Translations under genes and position numbers: made by a program
Part shown: positions 24,452 to 32,297 of the stretch, piece by piece
Layout: every line of letters begins with the position of its first letter
Numbering within the stretch: position 1 is the stretch's first letter
DNA from: Streptomyces ruber
GTDB lineage: Bacteria; Actinomycetota; Actinomycetes; Streptomycetales; Streptomycetaceae
Length of the DNA: 64,000 bases
Direction: 5' to 3'
Assembly (NCBI RefSeq): GCF_014648075.1
Contig: NZ_BMQK01000003.1
Span: 124,001 to 188,000, forward strand
The notes under the pieces: model-generated
What the model was told of the DNA's origin: nothing
What the model saw: only the letters and a program-made list of their open reading frames with translations
The model's database searches: none

Positions 24452-25399
24452 ATGCAGACGGACCTCGTGGCCGCGCTCGACATCGGCGGCACCAAGATCG
24501 CGGGAGCCCTGGTGGACGACCGGGGCCGGATCCTGGTGCGGACCCAGCGCGCCACGCCCGCGCGGGAGGACGGGGAGACCGTGATGCGGGCCGTCGAGGA
24601 GGTGCTCGCCGAGCTGACCGCCTCCCCGCTGTGGAGCCGGGCGCGGGCCGTCGGGATCGGCAGCGCGGGCCCGGTGGACGCCTCCGCCGGCACGGTGAGT
24701 CCTGTGAACGTACCCGGCTGGCGCGGCTTCCCGCTGGTCGCCAGGGTCCGTGCGGTCACCGGCGGGCTGCCCGTCGAACTGATCGGCGACGGTGCGGCCA
24801 TCACGGCCGCCGAGCACTGGCAGGGGGCGGCCCGCGGCCACGACAACGCGCTGTGCATGGTGGTCTCGACCGGCGTCGGCGGCGGTCTGGTCCTGAACGG
24901 GCGGCTGCATCCCGGGCCCACCGGCAACGCCGGTCACATCGGTCACATCTCCGTGGACCTCGACGGCGATCCGTGCCCGTGCGGGGCGCGCGGCTGTGTG
25001 GAGCGCATCGCGAGCGGGCCGAACATCGCGCGCCGCGCGCTGGAGGGCGGCTGGCGGCCCGGGCCCGGCGAGGACGCCTCGGCCGCCGCCGTGGCCGCGG
25101 CCGCCCGGGCCGGCGACCCCGTGGCGCTGGCCTCCTTCGAACGGGCCGCGCAGGCGCTCGCGGCGGGCATCGCGGCGACCGCGACCCTCGTCGAGGTCGA
25201 CCTGGCGGTCGTCGGCGGCGGTGTGGCCAAGGCGGGCGACGTCCTCTTCGCCCCGCTGCGCACCGCCCTGAAGGACTACGCGACCCTGTCCTTCGTACAG
25301 CGGCTGACCGTGGCGCCCGCGCAGATGGGCACGGACGCGGGCCTGGTCGGCGCGGCCGCCGCGGCCCTGACCCGGAGGAGCGACGTCACGGCGGTGTGA
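24452..25399 (+). CDS. ROK family sugar kinase (glucokinase-like)
   Basis: 315-aa ROK kinase. ATP phosphate loop DIGGTKIAGALVD (about 9-21), sugar-binding GDGAAITAAEH (Asp about 110), VVSTGVGGGLVLNG, the ExGH-type sugar and zinc region NAGHIGHISVD, and the ROK zinc motif CPCGARGCVERIASG (about 168-182). No DNA-binding domain, so it is an enzyme rather than a NagC-type regulator. Likely substrates are glucose, mannose or N-acetylated hexosamines. ATG start with GGGGGAG 11 bases upstream. Divergent from LacI with a shared operator. Short relative to the polyphosphate glucokinases. Confidence 0.92.
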   Translation: MQTDLVAALDIGGTKIAGALVDDRGRILVRTQRATPAREDGETVMRAVEEVLAELTASPLWSRARAVGIGSAGPVDASAGTVSPVNVPGWRGFPLVARVRAVTGGLPVELIGDGAAITAAEHWQGAARGHDNALCMVVSTGVGGGLVLNGRLHPGPTGNAGHIGHISVDLDGDPCPCGARGCVERIASGPNIARRALEGGWRPGPGEDASAAAVAAAARAGDPVALASFERAAQALAAGIAATATLVEVDLAVVGGGVAKAGDVLFAPLRTALKDYATLSFVQRLTVAPAQMGTDAGLVGAAAAALTRRSDVTAV

Positions 25400-25496
25400 G
25401 GCGCGCCGGGCCCGGCGGCCGCCGCCGACGGTCGGCCGCCCAGCCGAATCGCCCTGTTTCGCGTGACCTCGCACGCATTGCGCAGTTGGACCGGGC

Positions 25497-25709
25497 ATGA
25501 AGAAGCGCAGCATGCTCGCCATCGCCTCCCTGGCCACCGGGTTCGTCGTCGCGGCCGTCACCCCGTCGCACAGCGCCGAGGCCGGTGAAGCGCTCGTCAG
25601 TCTGGACGTCGACGACCTCCTGAGGGAAGCCGGCTCCGTCGACAAGCTGATCACCGACAAGAGCCTGGAAGTCGACAAGCCGACGCTGGGCGGCAACGCG
25701 GGGCAGTAG
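25497..25709 (+). CDS. small secreted protein
   Basis: 70-aa protein with a clear signal peptide (KKRS, hydrophobic core, SHSA cleavage near residue 27) and a short acidic mature part (SLDVDDLLREAGSVDKLITD). No family recognised. The stop TAG is followed in frame by 13 more sense codons rich in Gly and Gln before TGA at 25749, so the C-terminus may have been longer in an ancestor. No strong ribosome site. Stands alone between the ROK kinase and the TmrB/Nudix gene. Confidence 0.7.
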   Translation: MKKRSMLAIASLATGFVVAAVTPSHSAEAGEALVSLDVDDLLREAGSVDKLITDKSLEVDKPTLGGNAGQ

Positions 25710-25889
25710 TTCCCGGGGGGCGCCAAGGGGCAGCAGGGACTGGGCGGCTGACGTCCCGTCGACGGCGCCGGGTGCTCCGCCGGGCGGGCGGGGGACCCGG
25801 CGCGGTGTGTCCGGCTCCTCACCGGAGGCTGGTTTCCGTGCCGGGGTGGAGCGGGCAAGCCTCAGAGGGCCAACAGAAGAGGGGGAACC

Positions 25890-26927
25890 GTGATCGTCTG
25901 GATCAACGGTGCGTTCGGTGCGGGGAAGTCCACCACCGCACGGGAACTGATCGACCTGATCCCGAACAGCACGCTCTTCGACCCCGAGGTCATCGGCGGC
26001 GCACTCACGCACCTGCTGCCGGCCAAACGCCTCGCCGAGGTCGGCGACTACCAGGACCTGCCGAGCTGGCGTCGGCTCGTGGTGGACACGGCAGCCGCCA
26101 TGCTCGCGGAGGTCGGCGGGACCCTCGTGGTTCCCATGACCCTGCTGCGCCAGGACTACCGCGACGAGATCTTCGGTGGTCTCGCCGCCCGCCGGATACC
26201 CGTACGGCACGTGCTCCTCGCCCCAGCCGAAACGATACTTCGCGAGCGGATAGCCAGACGGGAGATACCGCCCGACCTTCCCGACGGCGAGATGAGAGTC
26301 CGTCAGTGGTCGTACGACCACATCGAGCCCTACCACGCGGCGCTCGCGTCCTGGCTGACCGCCGACGCCCACGTCGTCGACACCAGCTTCCACACCCCGT
26401 ACGAGACCGCGTCACGCGTGGCGGAGGCGGTGCGCACCGGCGACGTTCCGGTGTGCGACATCGTGCAGACCCCCGAGCCCACGGCCGAGACCCTCGCGGC
26501 GGGGGTGCTGCTCTTCGACGACCAGGACCGCTTCCTGCTCGTCGACCCCACGTACAAGGCGGGCTGGGAGTTCCCCGGCGGGGTCGTCGAGGCCGGTGAG
26601 GCGCCCGCGCGCGCGGGCGTGCGGGAGGTGGCCGAGGAGACCGGCATACACCTCGACGACGTACCCCGCCTGCTGGTCGTGGACTGGGAGCGGCCCGTGC
26701 CCCCCGGCTACGGCGGACTGCGCCTGCTGTACGACGGAGGACGCCTCGACAGCACCCGCCACCAGCGGCCCGTCCTGCCCGGCCCCGAACTGCGCGCATG
26801 GCGCTTCGTCACCGAGGAGGAGGCCGCCGACCTGCTGCCCCCCGTCCGCTACGAACGGCTCCGCTGGGCACTGCGGGCCCGCGAGCGGGGTACGGCGCTG
26901 TATCTGGAGGCGGGAGTGCCGGTGTAG
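25890..26927 (+). CDS. TmrB-like P-loop / Nudix hydrolase fusion
   Basis: 345-aa two-domain protein. Residues 1-175 resemble TmrB (tunicamycin resistance, P-loop kinase-like): MIVWINGAFGAGKSTTA Walker A, FDPEVIG, LVVPMTLL, and an Arg-rich lid LRERIARREIP. Residues 195-345 are a Nudix domain with a complete Nudix box, G-x5-E-x7-REVAEETGI (about 229-251). GTG start with GAGGGGGAA upstream. The fusion suggests a two-step phosphotransfer and pyrophosphate-hydrolysis reaction, or detoxification of a nucleotide-like compound (inference). Substrate unknown. The region after the stop is a tandem repeat. Confidence 0.85.
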   Translation: MIVWINGAFGAGKSTTARELIDLIPNSTLFDPEVIGGALTHLLPAKRLAEVGDYQDLPSWRRLVVDTAAAMLAEVGGTLVVPMTLLRQDYRDEIFGGLAARRIPVRHVLLAPAETILRERIARREIPPDLPDGEMRVRQWSYDHIEPYHAALASWLTADAHVVDTSFHTPYETASRVAEAVRTGDVPVCDIVQTPEPTAETLAAGVLLFDDQDRFLLVDPTYKAGWEFPGGVVEAGEAPARAGVREVAEETGIHLDDVPRLLVVDWERPVPPGYGGLRLLYDGGRLDSTRHQRPVLPGPELRAWRFVTEEEAADLLPPVRYERLRWALRARERGTALYLEAGVPV

Positions 26928-27522
26928 CGCGCTGCGGCCGGCGCGGCGGGGCGTGGCGGCGGGGCCGCGGACGACCCGTCCGGCGGGTGCGGGGCGGCGA
27001 CCACGGCGACCCGCCGACGCGCCACCGCCCGAGCGGCGGAGGCGGTCGGCTGCCCAGCCCGGTACACGGCCGACCGGCGGACGCGGCCCGTGGGCGGCCG
27101 TGGCGACGGGCCGGGCGCGGGCGCGGCGGCCGGCGCGGGCCGCGGGCGGTCGTGGTGACGGGGCGGACCCGTACCCGGCCGGTCGGTGAGGCCCGTGCGT
27201 GGCCGTGGCGACCGACCGCACCCATGCGCGTGGCCATGGTCGCTGGCGCGGCCTAAGTGCGGCCGTGGTGACGGGGCGGTCCTGTACCCGGCCGACCGGC
27301 CGGCGCGGCCCGTGCGTGGTCGTGGTGACCAGCCGGGCCCGGGCGCGGCGGCCGGTGCGGGCCGGGGGCGGTCGTGGTGACGGGCTGGTCCCGTACCCGG
27401 CCGGCCGGTCGGCGCGGCCCGTGCATGGCCGTCGCGACCGGTCGGGTACGGGCGCGGCGGCGGTCCCGCCGAGGGTGACGGTCCGCCGAGGGCGGCGGCC
27501 CCGTCGGAGGCAGCGGGGCCGG
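26928..27522. other. 595-base gene-free region
   Basis: No credible gene lies between the TmrB/Nudix gene and the M20 peptidase. Long open frames here are a by-product of extreme GC content. The central part is the ~109-base tandem repeat listed separately. Confidence 0.7.
27050..27460. repeat. degenerate ~109-bp tandem repeat, four copies
   Basis: The landmark GTACCCGGCCG (or GTACACGGCCG) recurs at 27062, 27171, 27284 and 27393, spaced 109, 113 and 109 bases. Between landmarks the units share blocks such as GGCGCGGCCCGTG, TGGCCGTGGCGAC, GGGCGCGGCGGCCGG and CGGTCGTGGTGACGGG. The 109/113 period is not a multiple of three, so it is not a coding repeat. Very strong secondary structure is expected. 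Confidence 0.75.
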
Positions 27523-28884
27523 TCAGTTCGCCGCGTTCGCGTAGTTGCGCAGGAACAGTGCCTCCGCCACCGACAGGCGCTCCAGTTCCTCGGGGGACAC
27601 GCTCTCGTCCAGGCCGTGGATCTGTGCCTCCGGCTCGCTCAGGCCGAACATGAGGATCTCGGCGTCCGGGTAGAGCCCGGCCAGCGTGGCGCAGAGCGGG
27701 ATGGAGCCGCCCTCGCCCGCGTACCGCAGCTCCTCGCCGGGGTAGGCGAACGCCATCGCCGCCGCCATCGCCTCGTACGCCGGGCTCGCGGTGTCGGCGC
27801 GGAAGCCCTCGCCGAGTCCGACGAGTTCGAACTCGGCCCGCGCGCCCCACGGGACGCGGGCCTGGAGGTGCTCCTGGAGCAGCTTCGCCGCCTCGGCCGC
27901 GGGCGTCCCCGCCGGCACCCGCAGGTTGACCAGCGCCCGCGCGCTCGCCTGCACCGACGGCGTCGCGCCCACCACCGGCGGGCAGTCGATGCCGAGCACG
28001 GTCACCGCCGGGCGCGCCCAGACCCGGTCGGCGACCGTGCCCGAGCCGGTCAGCTCCACGCCGTCGAGCACCTTGGCGTCCCCGCGGAACTGCTCCTCCG
28101 GGTACTGCAGGCCCTGCCACTCGGCGTCCCCCTCGAGCCCGTCGACCGTCGTCGAACCGTCCTCGGCGCGCAACGAGTCCAGCATCCGGATCAGCGCGGC
28201 CAGCGCGTCGGGCGCCGCGCCGCCGAACTGTCCCGAGTGCAGGTTGCCCTCGAGCGTGTCGACCCGGACGCGCAGCAGGGCGGTGCCGCGCAGCGCCGCG
28301 GTGACCGTCGGCAGGCCCACCTGGAAGTTGCCGGTGTCGCCGATGAGGATCGCGTCGGCGGCGAGCAGCTCCGGGTGCTGCTCGGCGTACCGCTCGAGAC
28401 CGCCGGTGGCCTGCTCCTCGGACCCCTCGACGATCACCTTGACGCCGACCGGGACCCCGCCGTTCGCCCGCAGCGCCCGCAGCGCGAGCAGATGCATGAG
28501 GACGCCGCCCTTGCAGTCGGCCGCGCCGCGCCCGTACCAGCGGCCGTCCCGCTCCGTCAGCTCGAACGCCGGGCTGGTCCACGCCTCCTCGTCCAGCGGC
28601 GGCTGCACGTCGTAGTGCGCGTAGAGCAGGACCGTCCGCGCGCCCTCGGGACCGGGCAGGTACCCGTACACCGACCGGGTGCCGTCCGGGGTGTCGAGCA
28701 GGGCCACGTCCTCGAAGCCCTCGGCGCGCAGCGCGTCCGCGACCCAGTTCGCGGCGGCGTCGCTCTCGCTCCGCGGGTACTGGGTGAAGTCCGCCACCGA
28801 TCTGAAGGCCACCAGCTCGGTGAGCTCCTGCTTCGCCCGCGGCATCAGCGCGGCGACGGTCTCGGCGACATCGTTCGACGACAT
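27523..28884 (-). CDS. M20 family dipeptidase
   Basis: 453-aa zinc peptidase of the M20/CNDP-like dipeptidase group. Metal-site motifs are LLYAHYDVQPP (His, Asp), GRGAADCKGG (bridging Asp), VIVEGSEEQATGG (catalytic Glu-Glu), ILIGDTGN (Asp), and GEGGSIPL near the end with the C-terminal GLSEPEAQIHGLDE supplying the final His. A lid dimerisation domain occupies about 195-310. ATG start with CAGGAGCG about nine bases upstream. Cytoplasmic. It hydrolyses dipeptides or related amides; specificity not evident. Divergent from the flavoprotein reductase, and the intergenic region carries a palindrome and a motif shared with etfB. Confidence 0.93.
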   Translation of the reverse strand: MSSNDVAETVAALMPRAKQELTELVAFRSVADFTQYPRSESDAAANWVADALRAEGFEDVALLDTPDGTRSVYGYLPGPEGARTVLLYAHYDVQPPLDEEAWTSPAFELTERDGRWYGRGAADCKGGVLMHLLALRALRANGGVPVGVKVIVEGSEEQATGGLERYAEQHPELLAADAILIGDTGNFQVGLPTVTAALRGTALLRVRVDTLEGNLHSGQFGGAAPDALAALIRMLDSLRAEDGSTTVDGLEGDAEWQGLQYPEEQFRGDAKVLDGVELTGSGTVADRVWARPAVTVLGIDCPPVVGATPSVQASARALVNLRVPAGTPAAEAAKLLQEHLQARVPWGARAEFELVGLGEGFRADTASPAYEAMAAAMAFAYPGEELRYAGEGGSIPLCATLAGLYPDAEILMFGLSEPEAQIHGLDESVSPEELERLSVAEALFLRNYANAAN

Positions 28885-28911
28885 GGGCACGCTCCTGGGG
28901 GGTGCGACGTT

Positions 28912-28937
28912 GTACTCAGTTGTAGTACTGGCGGGTA
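28912..28937. promoter_or_regulatory. overlapping operator-like elements, M20 / reductase
   Basis: GTACT and AGTAC arms flank a seven-base centre (28912-28928). Overlapping it, GTACTGGCGGGTA (28925-28937) matches the etfB upstream motif at 12 of 13 bases. Located in the divergent M20 and geranylgeranyl-reductase-type promoter region. Confidence 0.5.
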
Positions 28938-29070
28938 CGTGGCTGCGTACGCGCATAACGGTGTAAGGCGCACACGTCTGCCGATCCTCCCACAGCGGGC
29001 CGCGACGGGGACCGCCGTAGGATGCTCGGGACAACAGGCGCAGGCGGCGGATCGGGAGCAGTAGACCATC

Positions 29071-30288
29071 GTGAGCAGCGAGAACTCTTCGGCGGACGAC
29101 ATGCGGGACGACGTGCGGCAGGTGTGGGACGTCGTCGTGGTCGGCGCGGGACCCGCGGGGGCCTCGGCCGCGTACGCGGCGGCGGTCGCGGGACGGCGTG
29201 TCCTTCTGCTGGAGAAGGCGGAGCTGCCCCGTTACAAGACGTGCGGCGGCGGCATCATCGGCCCCTCGCGCGACTCGCTGCCGCCCGGTTTCGAGCTGCC
29301 GTTCAAGGACCGGGTACACGCGGTCACCTTCTCCCACAACGGCCGCTTCGCCCGCACCCGCCGCTCCAAGCAGATGCTGTTCGGGCTGGTCAACCGGCCC
29401 GAGTTCGACCAGCAGCTGGTCGAGCACGCCCAGAAGGCGGGCGCCGAGCTGCGCACCGGTGTCACGGTCTCGCGCGTCGAGCAGCACGGCTCCGCGGTGC
29501 CGGACCGCCGTACGGTGGCCGTCGTCCTGCAGGGCGGCGAGACGCTGCTCGCCCGGGCCGTCGTCGGGGCGGACGGCAGCGCCAGCCGGATAGGCGCCCA
29601 CGTCGGGGTGAAGCTCGACCAGGTCGACCTCGGCCTGGAGGCGGAGATCCCGGTGCCCGAGACGGTCGCCGAGGACTGGAGGGGCCGCGTCCTCATCGAC
29701 TGGGGGCCGATGCCCGGGAGTTACGGCTGGGTCTTCCCCAAGGGCGACACGCTGACGGTCGGTGTGATCTCCGCGCGCGGCGAGGGCGCGGCCACCAAGC
29801 GGTATCTGGAGGACTTCATCGGCCGGCTCGGCCTCGCCGGCTTCGAGCCGAGCATCTCCTCCGGGCACCTGACCCGCTGCCGCGCCGACGACTCGCCGCT
29901 GTCGCGCGGACGCGTGCTGGTCTGCGGGGACGCGGCCGGCATGCTGGAGCCGTGGACCCGCGAGGGCATCTCGTTCGCGCTGCGCTCCGGCCGGCTCGCG
30001 GGGGAGTGGGCCGTACGGATCGCGGAGGCGCACGACGCGGTCGACGCCCGCCGGCAGGCCCTCAACTACGCCTTCGCCGTCAAGTCGGGGCTCGGTGTCG
30101 AGATGAGCGTCGGCAGAACGATGCTGAAGGCGTTCGAGCGCCGCCCCGGCCTGTTCCACGCCGTCCTCACCGGCTTCCGGCCGGCGTGGCGGGCGTTCAT
30201 GGACATCACGCGCGGCGCGACCACGCTCGGCGAACTCGTCCGCACCCACCCGCTGGCCCAGCGCGCCCTGACCGCGTTCGACCGCTGA
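29071..30288 (+). CDS. geranylgeranyl reductase family flavoprotein
   Basis: 405-aa FAD-dependent reductase. N-terminal FAD motif VVVVGAGPAGASAAYAAAVAG (about 13-33) is followed by EKAELPRYKTCGGGI, a hallmark of the geranylgeranyl-reductase/ChlP family, then VVGADGSASRIG, GWVFPKGDTLTVGV, and the second FAD contact VCGDAAGMLEPWTREGI. Family members saturate isoprenoid chains of menaquinone, archaeal lipids or phytyl groups. In Streptomyces copies often sit beside respiratory (nuo) genes; here it is alone. GTG start with GGGAG about 12 bases upstream. TAGGAT at 29020-29025 is a likely -10. Substrate inferred, probably menaquinone side chain. Confidence 0.9.
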   Translation: MSSENSSADDMRDDVRQVWDVVVVGAGPAGASAAYAAAVAGRRVLLLEKAELPRYKTCGGGIIGPSRDSLPPGFELPFKDRVHAVTFSHNGRFARTRRSKQMLFGLVNRPEFDQQLVEHAQKAGAELRTGVTVSRVEQHGSAVPDRRTVAVVLQGGETLLARAVVGADGSASRIGAHVGVKLDQVDLGLEAEIPVPETVAEDWRGRVLIDWGPMPGSYGWVFPKGDTLTVGVISARGEGAATKRYLEDFIGRLGLAGFEPSISSGHLTRCRADDSPLSRGRVLVCGDAAGMLEPWTREGISFALRSGRLAGEWAVRIAEAHDAVDARRQALNYAFAVKSGLGVEMSVGRTMLKAFERRPGLFHAVLTGFRPAWRAFMDITRGATTLGELVRTHPLAQRALTAFDR

Positions 30289-30374
30289 CCGCCCCGTCGC
30301 CGGTGCGGTGCGGCGCGGCCGGTCCGCGGCGCCCGGCAGCGCGGGAGCGGAGCCCGGCAGCGCGGTAAGCGGCG

Positions 30375-30395
30375 CCGGGGCCGTCACGGCCCCGG
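30375..30395. terminator. hairpin, reductase / tgmB convergent spacer
   Basis: CCGGGGCCG, loop TCA, CGGCCCCGG: a perfect 9-base stem 86 bases after the reductase stop, probably a bidirectional terminator. Confidence 0.6.
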
Positions 30396-30461
30396 ACGTC
30401 ACGACTGCCCGTCCGACGGCCGCCGCCGCGCGAACACGGTGCGACGAGCCGCTCCCGAACA

Positions 30462-30497
30462 CCACCGGGCCCGCCACCGGGCCCGCCACCGGACCCG
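30462..30497. repeat. three 12-bp tandem repeats
   Basis: CCACCGGGCCCG occurs at 30462 and 30474 and as CCACCGGACCCG at 30486, just beyond the 3' end of the ATP-grasp gene. Probably a small slippage repeat. Confidence 0.6.
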
Positions 30498-30505
30498 CCG
30501 CCCCG

Positions 30506-31489
30506 TCAGACGCCCGCCACCCCCTCGTGCTCCGCCGACCGCCCGTTCCCCTGTGTCTCACGGGCCAGCCACGCGGCGATGGTGCGGGCGATCGGCTGCC
30601 CGGTGTCGATCTCCACGAACCCGAACTGGCCGGACTGGTTGCACTCCAGGAACCACCAGATGCCGTCGGCGTCCTCCGCGAAGTCGAAGGCTCCGTAGGC
30701 CAGCCGGGCCCGGCGCAGATAGGTGTGCACGGCCTCGGCCGTACGCACCGGTACGTCGACCGGCTCCCAGGACGTGCCGGCCCGGGTGAACCGCACGTCC
30801 ACCTCGTCGGGTCCCGCGTCCGCGGCGACCGGCTTGCGGGCGGCCAGGAGACGGTCGCCCACGGCGGTGAGGCGGATGTCGGCACGCTTGGCGATCCGGC
30901 GTTGCAGCAGCGTCGGACCGAAGGCGACGGAGGCGAAGTCCGTGCCCGGTGCCACGCGGCTCGTCGGGACCGCCTCGGGCGGGTCCTGCGGATGCGTCCC
31001 GGACACGGTCTTGACCACCAGGTCGGGGAAGCGCTCCGCGAAGTCCCGGGCGGCCTGCGGGAACGTGGTGATCAGCGTGGCCGGCACGGGCAGCCCGGCG
31101 TGCTGGGCGAGGCGCAGCTGCCAGGGCTTGTGACGGGCCCGCGCGGCCGCGTCGGGATGGTTCATCCAGCGGGCGCCGGTGCCGCGCAGGATGCCGTACA
31201 GCGCCTGGGCGGACTCCTCGGACAGCCAGGCGGACGGCCGTACCGCCCGGGAGCCCGGGACCCCGGGCCTGCGGACCCAGACGGACCGCAGGCCGCTCGT
31301 GCTGACCAGGCGGCCACCGGCGGACAGATGCCCGCGGAACCCGCCGTGCACGTACTCACCCGAGAGCGCGACCCCGCCCGGCAGATCGGCCGGGTCGAGC
31401 CGGAGCACGGGGACACCGATCGCGTTGAGCCGGGCCACCACCATGTCCGCCGTCACATCCTGTTCGCACGTCAGGATCAGTACGGTCAT
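30506..31489 (-). CDS. tgmB: ATP-grasp ribosomal peptide maturase (graspetide ligase)
   Basis: 327-aa ATP-grasp ligase of the MvdD/TgmB type. Features include the N-terminal VLILTCEQDVTADMVVARL, WVRRPG, WMNHPDAAARARHKPWQL, the ATP-binding VKTVSGTHP strand-loop, LLQRRIAKRADIRLTAVG, and the Mg-binding DFAEDADGIWWFLECNQSGQF (Asp, Glu, Asn). The family forms ester or amide cross-links between Ser/Thr or Lys and Asp/Glu side chains of a precursor peptide. It begins 16 bases after the precursor stop, forming a two-gene operon. The methyltransferase (tgmC) usually found with this type is absent in this neighbourhood. Confidence 0.9.
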   Translation of the reverse strand: MTVLILTCEQDVTADMVVARLNAIGVPVLRLDPADLPGGVALSGEYVHGGFRGHLSAGGRLVSTSGLRSVWVRRPGVPGSRAVRPSAWLSEESAQALYGILRGTGARWMNHPDAAARARHKPWQLRLAQHAGLPVPATLITTFPQAARDFAERFPDLVVKTVSGTHPQDPPEAVPTSRVAPGTDFASVAFGPTLLQRRIAKRADIRLTAVGDRLLAARKPVAADAGPDEVDVRFTRAGTSWEPVDVPVRTAEAVHTYLRRARLAYGAFDFAEDADGIWWFLECNQSGQFGFVEIDTGQPIARTIAAWLARETQGNGRSAEHEGVAGV

Positions 31490-31505
31490 CGTCGCCGGTC
31501 CGTGG

Positions 31506-31697
31506 TCAGTCGTCGAAGTGGGTCTTCGAGCCCGCGGTGGACGTCGTCGCCCCCGCCTCCCGCAACACGCCGTAGTCGTGGGCGGCGACGCTCCCGTCGG
31601 ACAGGACGTTCAGCTGCAGGGCGGAGTCGTAGGTGTACGCGGCGCTGACCTCCAACTGCTCAGCCGGGCGAGCGTAGTTGAGTGCGAACAGTCGCAT
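31506..31697 (-). CDS. tgmA: ATP-grasp-modified RiPP precursor peptide
   Basis: 63-residue precursor with a leader (about 1-45, including LFALNYARP, a conserved type of N-terminus) and a C-terminal core with hydroxyl donors T51, T52, S53, T54, S57 and T59 and acidic acceptors D62 and D63 (E47 nearby). These could form omega-ester links catalysed by TgmB. ATG at 31697 with AAGGAG about eight bases upstream; a longer in-frame start at 31754 lacks a good site. Pairing with the ATP-grasp gene 16 bases downstream is strong support. Core boundaries and ring pattern are inference. Confidence 0.85.
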   Translation of the reverse strand: MRLFALNYARPAEQLEVSAAYTYDSALQLNVLSDGSVAAHDYGVLREAGATTSTAGSKTHFDD

Positions 31698-32045
31698 CGT
31701 CTCTCCTTGTTCGGGGGCCACCCGGGCATACGGACGGTGACACTCCGGCGTCACGCGGACAGCACGGGTCGCTGTGCTTCCATGGAGTAATACGCGTCGA
31801 ACGAGTGATTGGTTTCCTCACGCTGTGTCACCGCGTGCGGGCGCCCGCCGCCCTCGCGTGCCGGTCGCGCCGGTCGCGGGCCATTGATGTGCGCGTACCT
31901 GCTACTTCCCCGTAGGCGGGGCACTATCGGCATGCCGGGGCCCGAGTGGTTGCGATTCGGTCACATTCGGGGCGTGCGGTGAAGCTTGTGAGTGACAGGC
32001 GGGGAACGGGGCAGGCGACCGACCACTCGAGAAAGGAGCCCCACC
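31698..32045. other. 348-base divergent region, tgmA / DUF5133
   Basis: No gene seen. A GTGAC/GTCAC pair with an eight-base centre (31737-31754) lies 40 bases before the tgmA start and could be an operator. The rest is unremarkable. Confidence 0.4.
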
Positions 32046-32297
32046 GTGCTCGTTCCCGACCCGAAGGTCGTCAGACAACTGCTGACCCGGTACGCGACGT
32101 TGAGGATCGCCCATGCGGAGAAGGAGACGCCGCGGACGGCACAGGACCTGGCCGAGGTCGGCAACGCCCTGTGCGCCCTGATGGGCGTGACCTGCGTCCA
32201 CGAGGCGATCGCGGCCGCGGACGAGGTGCTGCTGGCGGCGGGCCGCAGGACGGGTACGGCCGCGGGAGGCGAGCGGGACCTGCCCCTGGCCGTCTGA
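32046..32297 (+). CDS. DUF5133 domain protein
   Basis: 83-aa small helical protein matching DUF5133, a Streptomyces family: VPDPKVVRQLLTRYATLRIA, ETPRTAQDLAEVGNALCALMGV and a final EAIAAADEVLL helix. Three helices predicted, no membrane segment. GTG start with AAAGGAG seven bases upstream. An in-frame GTG-type upstream extension lacks a ribosome site. Divergent from the RiPP operon. Function unknown; many paralogues occur per genome. Confidence 0.8.
   Translation: MLVPDPKVVRQLLTRYATLRIAHAEKETPRTAQDLAEVGNALCALMGVTCVHEAIAAADEVLLAAGRRTGTAAGGERDLPLAV

Noticed and set aside
25710..25889. Regulatory RNA before the TmrB/Nudix gene
   Set aside because: No convincing conserved structure or riboswitch core could be recognised by eye.
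27199..29064. 621-codon forward frame across the repeat and M20 gene
   Set aside because: It is antisense to the M20 dipeptidase, which has complete active-site motifs.
30289..30505. Small gene in the spacer after the reductase
   Set aside because: Only short repeats and a hairpin were seen; no start with a ribosome site.
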